Positions 1 through 8,904 of a DNA stretch of 64,000 nucleotides are shown here, one piece after another. The notes under the pieces are model-generated. The model ran no database searches, had not been told where the DNA came from, and saw only the letters and a list, made by a program, of their open reading frames with translations. The stretch spans positions 130,056 to 194,055 of the forward strand of contig NZ_LMUT01000018.1 in assembly GCF_009765785.1 (NCBI RefSeq), in the 5' to 3' direction. The stretch is from Granulicella sp. L46 (lineage in GTDB: Bacteria; Acidobacteriota; Terriglobia; Terriglobales; Acidobacteriaceae). Made by a program: the position numbers and the translations under genes. Positions within the stretch are counted from its first letter, which is position 1. Each line of letters begins with the position of its first letter.

Positions 1-329
1 GGGAGGAGTTGAAAAGCCTGCGTCGCCAGGTGATCTTCTTTGCGGTCGCCAACCTGGTGATTGGCATGACACCGAACATGCTGGGGATGGCGTCGCCAGG
101 TCAACTGAAGCTGGTGCACCTGGATCTGAACATGCTGCCGCGGATCGACAACACGGCGCACGTGGGTGGGTTTCTCAGCGGCCTGGCACTCGGGTTGCCA
201 CTGTTTCCGCGCATGAACTCGGGCAGGGCGAGCTATCGGGCACGACAGACCGTGACGTTTGTGTTCGCGACCCTGCTGCTTTGTCTCTTCGGCTATGCGC
301 TTTCGAACTTCGCTCACGGCAGATCCTAG
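1..329 (+). CDS. Rhomboid family intramembrane serine protease, C-terminal part
   Basis: The reading frame is open to the left edge (codons run from base 3), so the N-terminus with the catalytic Ser is missing. The visible part has hydrophobic segments and the motif TAHVGGFLSGL, which in rhomboids carries the catalytic His of the Ser-His dyad on the sixth membrane helix. A last hydrophobic stretch (VTFVFATLLLCLFGYAL) is probably the closing helix. Rhomboids cleave membrane proteins within the bilayer. The gene ends before a strong hairpin terminator shared with the convergent regulator gene. Family call is fairly secure; the substrate is unknown. Confidence 0.75.
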   Translation, partial: EELKSLRRQVIFFAVANLVIGMTPNMLGMASPGQLKLVHLDLNMLPRIDNTAHVGGFLSGLALGLPLFPRMNSGRASYRARQTVTFVFATLLLCLFGYALSNFAHGRS

Positions 330-354
330 ATCGCGATGAACGTCCCGCAAGCTG

Positions 355-384
355 AAAAAAGCCAGGCGGGTTAGCCTGGCTTTT
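355..384. terminator. Bidirectional intrinsic terminator
   Basis: A perfect 7-bp stem (361-367 GCCAGGC with 374-380 GCCTGGC) has a 6-nt loop and is flanked by A6 (355-360) and T4 (381-384). It can stop transcription from both the rhomboid gene (+) and the regulator (-), which converge here. Confidence 0.85.
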
Positions 385-405
385 CGCGAACAGTGAAGTT
401 TCTCT

Positions 406-819
406 TTAGCTGATCGAAACAGTAGCGGTAGCAGCGAACTTACGCACCATGGCGAGGAGAAGCTTGCGATCGCTCTCGTTGAGATTCGCGGAGTAGCGCT
501 GAATCTGGGTGAGGAAGCGGATCTCGTCTTCGCTCAGCGTGACGCCGTAGGTCTCTTTGACCGGGTCTTCAGAGAAGAACTGGCTGAGCGGCATATCGAG
601 CGATCCTGCGATCTTCTGGAGCGTTTCGAGGGAGGGAACCGTGTGCCCGTTCTCCACCCTGGAGAGGTAACAACGCAACAGCCCTGTGCGCTTCTCAATG
701 TCCCCTTGCGACATACCGCGCTGCAGGCGGAAGTCGCGGATGGTAGCCCCGATATTGATCGGAGTCGGCTCGGATGCAGCGAACTGCTCTTCCAACGTTA
801 CTGTTTGCATATTTGCCAT
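406..819 (-). CDS. XRE-family helix-turn-helix transcriptional regulator
   Basis: Small DNA-binding protein. An N-terminal tail is followed by a classic Cro/CI HTH (IGATIRDFRLQRGMSQGDIE ... LSRVENGHTVPSLETLQKIA). The C-terminal 55 residues are helical with no sensor domain that I recognise. The frame extends upstream to a TTG at 855, but a probable promoter (-10 at 833-838) would leave that start outside the transcript. ATG at 819 (MANMQ) or 810 (MQTVT) is therefore more likely, and neither has a clear Shine-Dalgarno sequence, so the message may be nearly leaderless. Target genes cannot be told from context. Confidence 0.8.
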   Translation of the reverse strand: MANMQTVTLEEQFAASEPTPINIGATIRDFRLQRGMSQGDIEKRTGLLRCYLSRVENGHTVPSLETLQKIAGSLDMPLSQFFSEDPVKETYGVTLSEDEIRFLTQIQRYSANLNESDRKLLLAMVRKFAATATVSIS

Positions 820-832
820 TGACGGTAAAGTA

Positions 833-862
833 ACTATACCAAGTGAGCGTGGCAAGCGCTAA
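833..862 (-). promoter_or_regulatory. Candidate promoter of the XRE regulator
   Basis: On the minus strand TTAGCG (857-862) and TATAGT (833-838) are separated by 18 nt. The start point would fall near 826, only about 7-16 nt before the two candidate ATG codons. Motif recognition by eye only. Confidence 0.45.
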
Positions 863-949
863 GTGCACAATATTGCCGCACTTGTACCAATCAAGATTCG
901 TGCCCGACACGGAACTAACAACCAGTGGTAGCCCAATGGTCTCTATACC

Positions 950-1696
950 CTATCCCATGTACATGCCGCCATTTACATCCAGGGTGTGGCCGGTGATGTA
1001 GCCGGCAGCGTCGCTGGCCAGGAAAGCGACTGCGGCGGCGATGTCGGCATCGCTGCCATACCGCCCCAGGGGAATCTCGCTGAGGATGGTCGCTTTATGG
1101 GTTTCGGGCAGAACGTCGGTCATGGCGGTCTGGATGAAGCCCGGAGCGACGGCGTTGATGGTGATGTTGCGGCTGGCGAACTCGCGTGCCAGCGACTTGG
1201 TGAGGCCGATCATGCCGGCCTTCGATGCGGCATAGTTGGCCTGGCCAGGCGAGCCTATCTCTCCCACCACGGAGGTGATGTTGATGACTCGTCCCCAACG
1301 ACCTTTCATCATCGACGAAATAACGGCCTGGGTGAGCAGGAAGGCGCCGGTAAGGTTGGTGCGCAGGACGTCGTCGAAGTCGGCGAGCTTCATGCGCAGG
1401 GCGAGGCCGTCCTTGGTGATGCCGGCGTTGTTGACCAGGATGTCGACCTTGCCGAGGTCGGCGAGAACGGACTTGGCGCAGGCCTTGATGGATTCCTCGC
1501 TGGAGACGTCGAGCGCGTAGGTGCGGGCGGCGCCGCCGGCAGCGGTGATCTCGGTAGCCACGGCTTCGAGCTTGTCGGCAGATCGTGCGGCGAGGGCGAC
1601 GGTTGCGCCGGACTTGGCGAGTTCGAGGGCGCAGGCGCGGCCGATGCCCTGCGATGCTCCGGTAATCAAGGCAATTCTTCCAGATAAATGGTTCAA
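950..1696 (-). CDS. fabG: 3-oxoacyl-[acyl-carrier-protein] reductase FabG
   Basis: NADPH-dependent reduction of 3-oxoacyl-ACP in the elongation cycle of type II fatty acid synthesis, in the cytoplasm. The 248-residue short-chain dehydrogenase has the cofactor motif TGASQGIG (residues 12-19), NNAG (89-92), and the catalytic set Asn114, Ser142, Tyr155 and Lys159 (YAASK). The tail ITGHTLDVNGGMYM is typical of FabG rather than of other short-chain dehydrogenases. It stands alone here, without acpP or fabF beside it. A paralogous reductase role cannot be excluded, but motif and length fit FabG well. Confidence 0.9.
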   Translation of the reverse strand: MNHLSGRIALITGASQGIGRACALELAKSGATVALAARSADKLEAVATEITAAGGAARTYALDVSSEESIKACAKSVLADLGKVDILVNNAGITKDGLALRMKLADFDDVLRTNLTGAFLLTQAVISSMMKGRWGRVINITSVVGEIGSPGQANYAASKAGMIGLTKSLAREFASRNITINAVAPGFIQTAMTDVLPETHKATILSEIPLGRYGSDADIAAAVAFLASDAAGYITGHTLDVNGGMYMG

Positions 1697-1836
1697 GATT
1701 TTCTCCGACCTCAGACTGCTTTAGCTTCGCCTCTAGTTTCCCACGGTCCGCCGATTTACGACAGGAAGATAAAGGCGAACCAGATCGTTCGCCGTCACAC
1801 CGAATCACAGGCTCGCGCGATATTCTTGTGCGAGTT

Positions 1837-3414
1837 ATGAGCGACAACCAGAAGCACGCAGCTGACCACAAGCCCTCTGAGAATACAACCGAAGTTTACG
1901 CTATCCACGGAGCCGAGCCCGAGGTCCTCGCCTATGCCATGGCCAAGTACTCGCGATCGGCGCTGACCATGCGCGAGTCGCTCACCGAGATCAGCTCGCA
2001 GAAGGCGGAGCAGTTTCTCAACACCTTCTACTTCCAGTATGGACATCGCTCGATCGCCGACCTGGCGCACATTCCCTTTGCCGTCGAGAAGCTGAGCCTT
2101 CTGGCGGCCATCGCGCTGGTGGACGAGGCCCGCTGGGACGGGCAGGAGCGCTCGACGCGCTACCAGGACTTCCGCCGCTCCGGCTGGTACACGCCGCACA
2201 TCGACAGCCATCACCGGGCTGATTACACACGCGCGATCGAGGCACTGTTTGCTGCGTATAACGATCTCAGCGCCGGTATGTTCGAGGCGCTCAAGGGAGT
2301 GGTTCCTCGCCCCGGTGAGATGAAGGAAGATGCTTACGCGCGCACGCTGAAGGCTCGGGCCTTCGATGCGGCGCGCTACCTGCTGCCGCTCGCGACCAAT
2401 ACCTCGCTGGGCCAGATCGTGAATGCGCGTACGCTCGAAACGCAGGTGTCGCGGCTGCTCTCAAGTCCTTTCGCCGAGATTCGCGAGCTCGGCGAAAGGC
2501 TGCGCAACGCCGCCATCCAGCCCGCCTGGAACGTGCTGCGTGACAAGCTGGAGGAACTCGCGGGCGAGGGTGTAGTCAATGCTGAGGCAACGGCCCAGAT
2601 TCTCAACGAACTGATGCCGCCGGTGCGCACGGCTCCCACGTTGCTGAAGCATGCCGAGCCCAACGAATATCAGATCGCCAGCCGCAAGGAGCTTGCGCAG
2701 GCTGCCGTGGAGCTGATGAAGGGCGCGGACATCTACCCAGCACCAATTGTGGATCTGCTCGACGACGAAGAGCATCTCGAGGTCGAGCTGGTAACTTCGC
2801 TGCTCTACCCGAACTGCCATTACTCGTATCGCCAGCTGCGCGGAGCGGTGGGCGCGCTGGGTGAGGTGCGGCGGAATGAGCTGCTCAAGATTGGCACCGC
2901 GCACCGCGGGAAGTTCGACGAGCTGCTGCGCGCCTTCCACTCCGGCCACGGATTTCGCTTCGACATCCTGATGGACATTGGTGGCTTCCGCGATATGCAT
3001 CGGCATCGCCGCTGCGTGCAACTCATCCAGGATTTCTCGGACGTGCATGGCTACGACGAGCCGATATGCCCGGGCCAGCCGACGCTTGCCGAGGCAGGCC
3101 TCGAGGTCGCTTATAAAGCTGCCATGGAGTCCGCCTTCAGCGCCTACCGAGCGCTACGCGATAGCAGCGCGCATGAGGGCGCACAAGCCGCGCAGTATCT
3201 GCTGCCGTTGAGCACGCGCTGCCGCTCCATGTTCAAGATGGACTTCGCCGAGGCGCTCTATATTTCGGAGCTGCGCTCCACCGTTGCAGGGCACTTCAGC
3301 TACCGCCGCGTGGCCTGGGAGATGTATCGCGCCATCGCCGTGCGGCATCCCGCGCTGGCTGGCTTGTTCCGCATCGAAGACGTGAACGTGCCTGCGGATC
3401 TGCTGAAGAGGTGA
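1837..3414 (+). CDS. FAD-dependent thymidylate synthase (ThyX)-like protein, double length
   Basis: ThyX enzymes methylate dUMP using methylene-tetrahydrofolate and FAD and are normally 220-270 residues; this protein is 525. Both halves carry ThyX-type signatures. The first has YGHRSIADLA, QERSTRY (like the NExSxRY part of the family motif) and NARTLETQVSRLL. The second has MHRHRRCVQ (an RHR-like element) and the C-terminal-like ISELRSTVAGHFSYRR. The RHR part is missing from the first half, so the family motif looks split between halves. ATG at 1837 is preferred over GTG at 1828. It ends 3 bp from the convergent transporter gene. Whether it makes dTMP is not shown by the sequence. Confidence 0.7.
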   Translation: MSDNQKHAADHKPSENTTEVYAIHGAEPEVLAYAMAKYSRSALTMRESLTEISSQKAEQFLNTFYFQYGHRSIADLAHIPFAVEKLSLLAAIALVDEARWDGQERSTRYQDFRRSGWYTPHIDSHHRADYTRAIEALFAAYNDLSAGMFEALKGVVPRPGEMKEDAYARTLKARAFDAARYLLPLATNTSLGQIVNARTLETQVSRLLSSPFAEIRELGERLRNAAIQPAWNVLRDKLEELAGEGVVNAEATAQILNELMPPVRTAPTLLKHAEPNEYQIASRKELAQAAVELMKGADIYPAPIVDLLDDEEHLEVELVTSLLYPNCHYSYRQLRGAVGALGEVRRNELLKIGTAHRGKFDELLRAFHSGHGFRFDILMDIGGFRDMHRHRRCVQLIQDFSDVHGYDEPICPGQPTLAEAGLEVAYKAAMESAFSAYRALRDSSAHEGAQAAQYLLPLSTRCRSMFKMDFAEALYISELRSTVAGHFSYRRVAWEMYRAIAVRHPALAGLFRIEDVNVPADLLKR

Positions 3415-3417
3415 GGC

Positions 3418-4134
3418 TCAGTCTGCGGAGGTTCCTGTCTGCCCAACGGCGAACGGATTGAAGTTGGTATGCGTGTCGAACGTGTCGACGTGCTCGGCGC
3501 GCTTTAGCCAATTGACTACGAGGTAGGTCAGCGGCGTTGCGAGCACTTCGTAGGCGACCTTCAGCAGGTAGCCCTGCCAGATAATTTGGAAGATCTTGCC
3601 CGGGGTGAAGGTGCCGGCGAAAGTGATGATGATGACCAGCGTGGTGTCCACTGCCTGGCCCACCACCGTTGAGCCGACCGTCCGCGTCCACAGCCAGCGG
3701 CCTTTCGTAATCAGCTTGAGCTTGGCCATGGTGTAGGAGTTGGCGAACTCTCCGGCCCAGAAGGCGGTCAGGCTCGCGATCAAGATGCGCGGCAGGATGC
3801 CGAAGACCGTGACGAATGCCTGCTGATGCTTGAACTCCGGATCGGAGGGCAGGGCGATCACGATTGCCGAGACGGCATAAAGCAGAGCTGTGCCGAAGAA
3901 TCCCAGCCAGATGGCGCGGCGCGAGGCGGCGTAACCGTAGATCTCGGTGAAGATGTCACCGAAGATGTAGGTGATGGGGAAGAGCAGCATGGCGCCCGAG
4001 GTGGAGAAGGCGAGTTGGTAGCCATGAAGTGTGAAGAGCGGTATCCGCACGACCTTTTGCGCCACGAGGTTCGAGACCAGAAGAATGACCACGAAGGTGG
4101 TTGTTAAAGCATCTAGATAGCGAAATCGGCGCAT
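3418..4134 (-). CDS. Queuosine precursor transporter, YhhQ/VUT family
   Basis: Inner membrane protein of 238 residues with about six hydrophobic segments. The family hallmarks are the acidic FGDIFTEIYGY loop, FWAGEFANSYTMAKLK, and the WTRTVGSTVVGQAVDT segment. Members of the YhhQ family import the queuosine precursors preQ0/preQ1 for tRNA modification. This fits the presence of queG 2.5 kb away, whose product performs the last step of queuosine synthesis. The gene converges with the ThyX-like gene and is divergent from recA. No preQ1 riboswitch was recognised in the short leader. Confidence 0.85.
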   Translation of the reverse strand: MRRFRYLDALTTTFVVILLVSNLVAQKVVRIPLFTLHGYQLAFSTSGAMLLFPITYIFGDIFTEIYGYAASRRAIWLGFFGTALLYAVSAIVIALPSDPEFKHQQAFVTVFGILPRILIASLTAFWAGEFANSYTMAKLKLITKGRWLWTRTVGSTVVGQAVDTTLVIIITFAGTFTPGKIFQIIWQGYLLKVAYEVLATPLTYLVVNWLKRAEHVDTFDTHTNFNPFAVGQTGTSAD

Positions 4135-4200
4135 GAAGAGAGCCTACCGTACCAAGATGGGAAAGTGCCCGAAATGTCCACAGAGATTTTCGCTTTTCTT

Positions 4201-4260
4201 TTGCTTTTTGGCGACTGGCGGTGCTAGGATCAGACATTAGATAAATCTAATGATTCGAAT
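4201..4260 (+). promoter_or_regulatory. recA promoter with palindromic operator candidate
   Basis: TTGCTT (4201-4206) and TAGGAT (4225-4230) are 18 nt apart. Just downstream, where transcription would start, is the perfect inverted repeat ATTAGAT-AA-ATCTAAT (4236-4251), followed by the 8-bp palindrome ATTCGAAT (4253-4260). A repressor bound here would block transcription, so this is a candidate SOS (LexA) operator. It does not match the proteobacterial CTGT-N8-ACAG or the Bacillus GAAC-N4-GTTC boxes. Confidence 0.5.
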
Positions 4261-4290
4261 TCAGTAAGACCCACTTAGGAGACCGATATC

Positions 4291-5364
4291 GTGGCTGATG
4301 ACCGCAGCAAGGCAATTGAAACCGCCCTTTCGCAACTGGAAAAGCAATTCGGCAAAGGGTCGGTGATGCGCCTTGGCGCGAAGGAAGCCATTGGTCCCAT
4401 CGCGGTGATTTCGACGGGTTCGATCTCGTTTGACGCAGCGCTAGGGGTGGGTGGTGTACCGCGTGGGCGCGTGATCGAGATCTTCGGGCCGGAAAGCTCG
4501 GGCAAGACTACCATCACGTTGCAGATCATTGCCGAGGCGCAGAAGGCCGGCGGCCTCGCAGCGTTCGTGGATGCAGAGCATGCGCTCGACCCCGCCTATG
4601 CAAAGAAGCTGGGCGTGGATATCGACAACCTGCTGATCTCGCAGCCCGACTACGGCGAGCAGGCGCTTGAGATCGTTGAGGCGCTTGTTCGCTCTGGTGC
4701 GATCGACGTGCTGGTGGTCGACTCAGTTGCGGCGCTGGTACCGAAGGCCGAGCTCGACGGCGAAATGGGCGATTCGCACATGGGGCTGCAAGCTCGCCTG
4801 ATGTCACAGGCGCTCCGCAAGCTCACCGGGACGGTGTCAAAGTCGCGCACGTGCCTGATCTTCATCAACCAGATTCGCGAGAAGATTGGCGTGATGTTCG
4901 GCAATCCGGAGACGACCACTGGGGGCAAGGCGCTGAAGTTCTATTCTTCGATGCGTATCGACATTCGCCGTATCGGCGCTGTGAAGGAAGGCGACGTTGT
5001 CGTCGGCTCGCGGACCAAGGTGAAGATCGTCAAGAACAAGGTGGCGGCGCCGTTCCGCGATGCAGAGTTCGACATTCTCTATGGCGAAGGCATCTCGCGT
5101 GAAGGTGACACGCTCGACCTCGCGGTGGCCAATAATATCGTCGATAAGTCTGGCGCGTGGTACAGCTACCAGGGTGAGCGCATCGGGCAGGGACGCGAAA
5201 ACGTGCGCGGCTTCCTCAAGGAAAACAAGGACACCTTCGCGCGCATCGATACGGAGCTGCGTAAGAAGCTCGGCATCAAGGCGCTGACCGATGCGGATAT
5301 CCCGGAGGTTCCAGAGGCTGGTCCAGAGCTCGCGGTCGCTGCGGTGAAGGGTAAGCGCGGCTAA
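4291..5364 (+). CDS. recA: DNA recombinase RecA
   Basis: Strand exchange protein for homologous recombination and for triggering LexA self-cleavage. The 357 residues match the usual 340-360. Visible are Walker A GPESSGKT (66-73), the Walker B-like [16 protein letters not shown], loop L1/L2 regions ([21 protein letters not shown] and the [13 protein letters not shown] segment) and the C-terminal domain. The GTG start is set by the RBS TTAGGAGA about 10 nt upstream. The last 25 residues are a variable acidic/Ala-rich tail ending KGKRG. It is transcribed alone, with its own promoter and possible operator. Confidence 0.97.
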   Translation: MADDRSKAIETALSQLEKQFGKGSVMRLGAKEAIGPIAVISTGSISFDAALGVGGVPRGRVIEIFGPESSGKTTITLQIIAEAQKAGGLAAFVDAEHALDPAYAKKLGVDIDNLLISQPDYGEQALEIVEALVRSGAIDVLVVDSVAALVPKAELDGEMGDSHMGLQARLMSQALRKLTGTVSKSRTCLIFINQIREKIGVMFGNPETTTGGKALKFYSSMRIDIRRIGAVKEGDVVVGSRTKVKIVKNKVAAPFRDAEFDILYGEGISREGDTLDLAVANNIVDKSGAWYSYQGERIGQGRENVRGFLKENKDTFARIDTELRKKLGIKALTDADIPEVPEAGPELAVAAVKGKRG

Positions 5365-5443
5365 GAGTCGACGCTGCATAGCGGAAGGCAGCCGGCGCGC
5401 GCAGGCGCAGGCTTGGTAAGATGTTGGGGTCCCGGAGACTTCC

Positions 5444-6637
5444 ATGAACCGTACCCTGACTTGTTTTACCTTGTTGTGTCTTGTGCTCGGCGGCGGCTTG
5501 TTTGCCTCTGCTCCCGCGCGTGGCTTGGACAATGGCGTTGCCCGCACGCCGCCGATGGGTTGGAACAGCTGGAACAAGTTCGCCTGCAAGGATGTCAACG
5601 AGACGGTCGTGCGTGCCCAGGCTGATGCCATGGTTTCCAGCGGCATGAAGACCGCGGGTTATGAGTTCATCGTCATCGATGACTGCTGGCAGGTGGGGCG
5701 CGACGCTGCGGGCAACATCCTCGCCGACCCGCAGAAATATCCTTCCGGCATCAAGGCGCTCGCCGATTACGTTCACGGCAAAGGATTGAAGTTCGGTATC
5801 TACACGGATGCGGGAACGAAGACCTGCGCGGGTCGGCCGGGTAGCATGGGCCACGAGTATCAGGACGCGCGGCAGTATGCGAACTGGGGCGTCGACTACC
5901 TCAAAGAAGATTGGTGCAACACGCTGCCCGGGCAAAGCAGCGAGGCCTCCTACACCTTGATGCGCGATGCTCTTGCTGCGACTGGGAGGCCGATTGTCTT
6001 CAATATTTGTGAGTGGGGGTCGACCAAACCATGGCTGTGGGCTGGTCCGGTTGGAAATATGTGGCGCGCCACGGGCGACATCCAGGACTGCTGGGACTGC
6101 AAGAAGAAGTGGGGCGGCAACGGCGTTCTGCAGATCATCGACCTAATGGATCCGATCTATAGCTATGCAGGTCCCGGCCATTGGAATGACGCCGACATGC
6201 TCGAGGTGGGGAATGGCGGCATGACGACGGCAGAGTATCGCGCGCACTTCAGCATGTGGGCGCTGTTCGCCGCGCCGCTAATCGCGGGCAACGACATGGC
6301 GCACATGACGCCAGAGATCGGCGGAATTCTGCTGAACAAGGATGTGATCGCGATCGATCAGGATCCGATGGGCATCCAGGGGCATCGCGTGCATAAGGAT
6401 GGGGGCCTCGAGGTCTGGTCCAAGCAGCTTGCGGATGGTGGTCGGGCGGTAGTGCTGCTCAATCGCGGGGACAAGTCTGCAATGATTGCCGCGGATTGGC
6501 GCGACATCGGGTATCCTGCGACGCTGCCTGCCAACGTGCACGATTTGTGGGCGCATAAGGACCTCGCGCGGCAGACGGGGAGCTTCTCGGCCGACGTGCC
6601 GGCCAACGCAGCGGTCATGGTGCGGATCACTCCATAG
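5444..6637 (+). CDS. Secreted alpha-galactosidase, GH27 family
   Basis: Retaining glycosidase that removes terminal alpha-1,6-galactose from oligosaccharides such as melibiose or galactomannan side chains. A signal peptide (residues 1-26, ASAPARG end) directs export. The GH27 barrel shows PPMGWNSWN (36-44), DDCW (79-82), KFGIYTDAG (116-124), the nucleophile Asp156 in YLKEDWC, and the acid/base Asp212 in RATGDIQ. The C-terminal beta domain (from about 310) completes the 397 residues, which is the usual length. No sugar transporter or regulator sits beside it, so it probably acts singly in plant-polymer scavenging. Confidence 0.92.
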   Translation: MNRTLTCFTLLCLVLGGGLFASAPARGLDNGVARTPPMGWNSWNKFACKDVNETVVRAQADAMVSSGMKTAGYEFIVIDDCWQVGRDAAGNILADPQKYPSGIKALADYVHGKGLKFGIYTDAGTKTCAGRPGSMGHEYQDARQYANWGVDYLKEDWCNTLPGQSSEASYTLMRDALAATGRPIVFNICEWGSTKPWLWAGPVGNMWRATGDIQDCWDCKKKWGGNGVLQIIDLMDPIYSYAGPGHWNDADMLEVGNGGMTTAEYRAHFSMWALFAAPLIAGNDMAHMTPEIGGILLNKDVIAIDQDPMGIQGHRVHKDGGLEVWSKQLADGGRAVVLLNRGDKSAMIAADWRDIGYPATLPANVHDLWAHKDLARQTGSFSADVPANAAVMVRITP

Positions 6638-6662
6638 CACCAGGTTGCGCGAGAATAACGAG

Positions 6663-7817
6663 ATGGGGACGGGGTTTCCACTGACGCTTGCGGATCGGGA
6701 GTGGATCGAGCAGCGGGCGCGCGCCGCCGGGTTTGATCTTGCCGGCGTGGCAACCGTGCCGGAGTTGTCAGGCGCTCCGGCCTCCGAGGACGATCAACGC
6801 TACACGCAATGGATCGACGCCGGGTACGCCGGCGAGATGGACTACCTGAAGCGGGCCGATGACGCGGGCGAATATCTTCGCGGAGATCTGCGCCGCTCGA
6901 TGCCGTGGGCACGCTCGGTGATTGTCTGCGCGGTGAACTATAACGCCGCGGCTCCGAAATCGATCGACCCCGCAGACTCGAAGGCCGGATGGATCGCTCG
7001 CTATGCGTGGAGTGGGCAGGAACAATCCGGGGAGGGTAGCGATTACCACGACGTGCTCCTGCTCCAGCTCCGTGCGCTGGAGTCGGAGTTGAAAGAGCGT
7101 TTTGGCACGGATGCCTCGATGCGCTGCTACGTGGATACGGGGCCGCTGGCGGAGCGCGCCTATGCCGCGAGCGCTGGCGTCGGTTGGATTGGCAAAAATA
7201 CCTGTGTGCTGAATCAGCAGCAGGGATCGTGGTTGCTGCTCGGCGTGATTGTGACATCGCTTGAGCTGGAGCCAGACGCGTGGAGCGTGCCCGCCGCTGA
7301 TCGCTGCGGCAGTTGCACACGGTGCATCGATGCTTGTCCGACCGACGCGCTGCTTAACCCAGAGACCGCCGGCGTTCGGCAGATGGATGCCACGCGCTGC
7401 ATCGCGTATCTCACGATCGAGAAGAAGGGAAGCATCGCCGAGGAGCTGCGGCCGCTCATGGGGCGGCAGGTATTTGGCTGCGACATTTGCCAGGATGTCT
7501 GTCCCTGGAATCGGCGCGCGCCCGTCGCCGCGTCAGGCCTGCTTCCAGCGCGTCAGGAGTTGGTTAATCCTGCGCTGCAGTGGCTTGCGGATATGGATGG
7601 GCCGACCTTCAATCGAAACTTCCGTGGGTCGCCGCTGGAGCGCACGCGGCGCAAACGAATCCTGCGCAACGTGGCGATCGCGATGGGAAACAGTGGCGAG
7701 CGAGAGTTTCTCCCACAACTGGACGCGTGGATCGCCGGTGACGATGCGGTTCTCGCCGAGGCCGCAGCGTGGGCGGCGGATTGTCTGCGCGAGAACTCTT
7801 CTGGTTCTCGCGGGTGA
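6663..7817 (+). CDS. queG: Epoxyqueuosine reductase QueG
   Basis: Cobalamin- and iron-sulfur-dependent enzyme that reduces epoxyqueuosine to queuosine at the wobble base of tRNAs with GUN anticodons. The 384 residues include the DUF1730 N-terminal region, GVGWIGKNTCVL, and two ferredoxin-type clusters: CGSCTRCIDACPTDAL and CDICQDVCPWN with its partner cysteine. A HEAT-like C-terminal tail (LRNVAIAMGNSGE) follows. ATG 6663 is chosen because the open frame further upstream overlaps the galactosidase gene. It lies 25 bp after that gene, so the two may be cotranscribed. Confidence 0.93.
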   Translation: MGTGFPLTLADREWIEQRARAAGFDLAGVATVPELSGAPASEDDQRYTQWIDAGYAGEMDYLKRADDAGEYLRGDLRRSMPWARSVIVCAVNYNAAAPKSIDPADSKAGWIARYAWSGQEQSGEGSDYHDVLLLQLRALESELKERFGTDASMRCYVDTGPLAERAYAASAGVGWIGKNTCVLNQQQGSWLLLGVIVTSLELEPDAWSVPAADRCGSCTRCIDACPTDALLNPETAGVRQMDATRCIAYLTIEKKGSIAEELRPLMGRQVFGCDICQDVCPWNRRAPVAASGLLPARQELVNPALQWLADMDGPTFNRNFRGSPLERTRRKRILRNVAIAMGNSGEREFLPQLDAWIAGDDAVLAEAAAWAADCLRENSSGSRG

Positions 7818-7867
7818 TTTGTCGATGATTTGTAAGACCGCGCCGCGTGACAAAGTAAACTGGTGAT

Positions 7868-8896
7868 ATGCCCTTTGAGAAAATCAGCATTGTTCCTGAC
7901 AATGCGAAGAACCTTGTGGATGGTTCGCACTCCAGCGCCGAGAGTCGCGTGTCGCAAACCTCTGCAGCAACGATCGCGGCGGGCGATGAGAGGGTCGAGC
8001 CCGACCTGGCCGCTGATCGGGCGGTGCCTGTCGCTGAAAGCGGGACCTTGCAGCAGATTGTCGCGCTCGCTCACTACATGACCAAGACCGAGGTGCATAC
8101 CTACGCGTTCAGCGTGGCGGCACAGGTCATCCTCTCGCTGTTTCCGTTCATCGTGCTTCTGCTCACGCTCTGCCAGCGCGTCTTTCATTCGCCCAGGATG
8201 GTCGATGTTGTCGTCCAGATGATGAACAACTTTCTGCCCAGCAATCAGGACTTCGTGATGCGCAACATGAAGATCCTTGCCGTCGCGCATACGCAGACAA
8301 GGATCTTCTCGGTCGTGATGTTGCTGATCACGACGACGGGCGTGTTCTTACCGCTGGAGGTTGCACTCAATAGCGTCTGGGGAGTGCGGACGAATCGCAA
8401 TTACATTCATAATCAGATCGTTTCGCTGGCGCTGGCGACAGGGGTTGGCGTGCTTGCGATGGCCTCGATCGCACTGAGCACTGCCCAACAAGCGGTGATG
8501 AATTTCGTCTTCTTCGGTCACACGCACAACTTCTTCTTCACCTTTATTGGCGGCAGCTTTCTGCGGATATGCGCGGGGATCGCGAGCATCGGGCTCTTCT
8601 TCCTGATCTATTGGGGGCTGCCGAACCGTAAGATTCCCGCGCGCGCCGTTCTGCCAACGGCCATCATCATGGGCGTGCTGTGGGAGATTGCCAAGTATCT
8701 CTACATCCTCACGCTGCCGCACCTGGACCTTCGCTCGGTCTATGGGCCGTTCGAGGTTTCCGTGGGGTTGATGCTTTGGGCGTTTCTCAGTGGCCTGCTT
8801 CTGTTGGCGGGCGCCTATGTCTCTGCGACCCGCCAGGCTTTACGCGAAGCCTGCGTAGATGATCTGGAACGCGAGCGCCAAGAAACTGCCGGCTGA
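7868..8896 (+). CDS. YihY/BrkB family inner membrane protein
   Basis: Predicted integral membrane protein of 342 residues. The first 65 residues are a variable polar tail. They are followed by about six hydrophobic helices with family features such as HTYAFSVAAQVILSLFPFIVLLLTL, the NSVWGVRTNRN loop, YWGLPN and YGPFEVSVGLMLW. Family members were once called ribonuclease BN by error and have no established function; transport or envelope roles have been proposed. The GTGATATG context gives the ATG at 7868. It converges with the beta-propeller lipoprotein gene, 8 bp away. Confidence 0.85.
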   Translation: MPFEKISIVPDNAKNLVDGSHSSAESRVSQTSAATIAAGDERVEPDLAADRAVPVAESGTLQQIVALAHYMTKTEVHTYAFSVAAQVILSLFPFIVLLLTLCQRVFHSPRMVDVVVQMMNNFLPSNQDFVMRNMKILAVAHTQTRIFSVVMLLITTTGVFLPLEVALNSVWGVRTNRNYIHNQIVSLALATGVGVLAMASIALSTAQQAVMNFVFFGHTHNFFFTFIGGSFLRICAGIASIGLFFLIYWGLPNRKIPARAVLPTAIIMGVLWEIAKYLYILTLPHLDLRSVYGPFEVSVGLMLWAFLSGLLLLAGAYVSATRQALREACVDDLERERQETAG

Positions 8897-8904
8897 TAGA
8901 GAAG

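Noticed and set aside
986..1687. Long open frame on the plus strand opposite fabG
   Set aside because: It is the complement of a clear fabG gene; Gly/Val/Glu-rich shadow with no RBS or family features.
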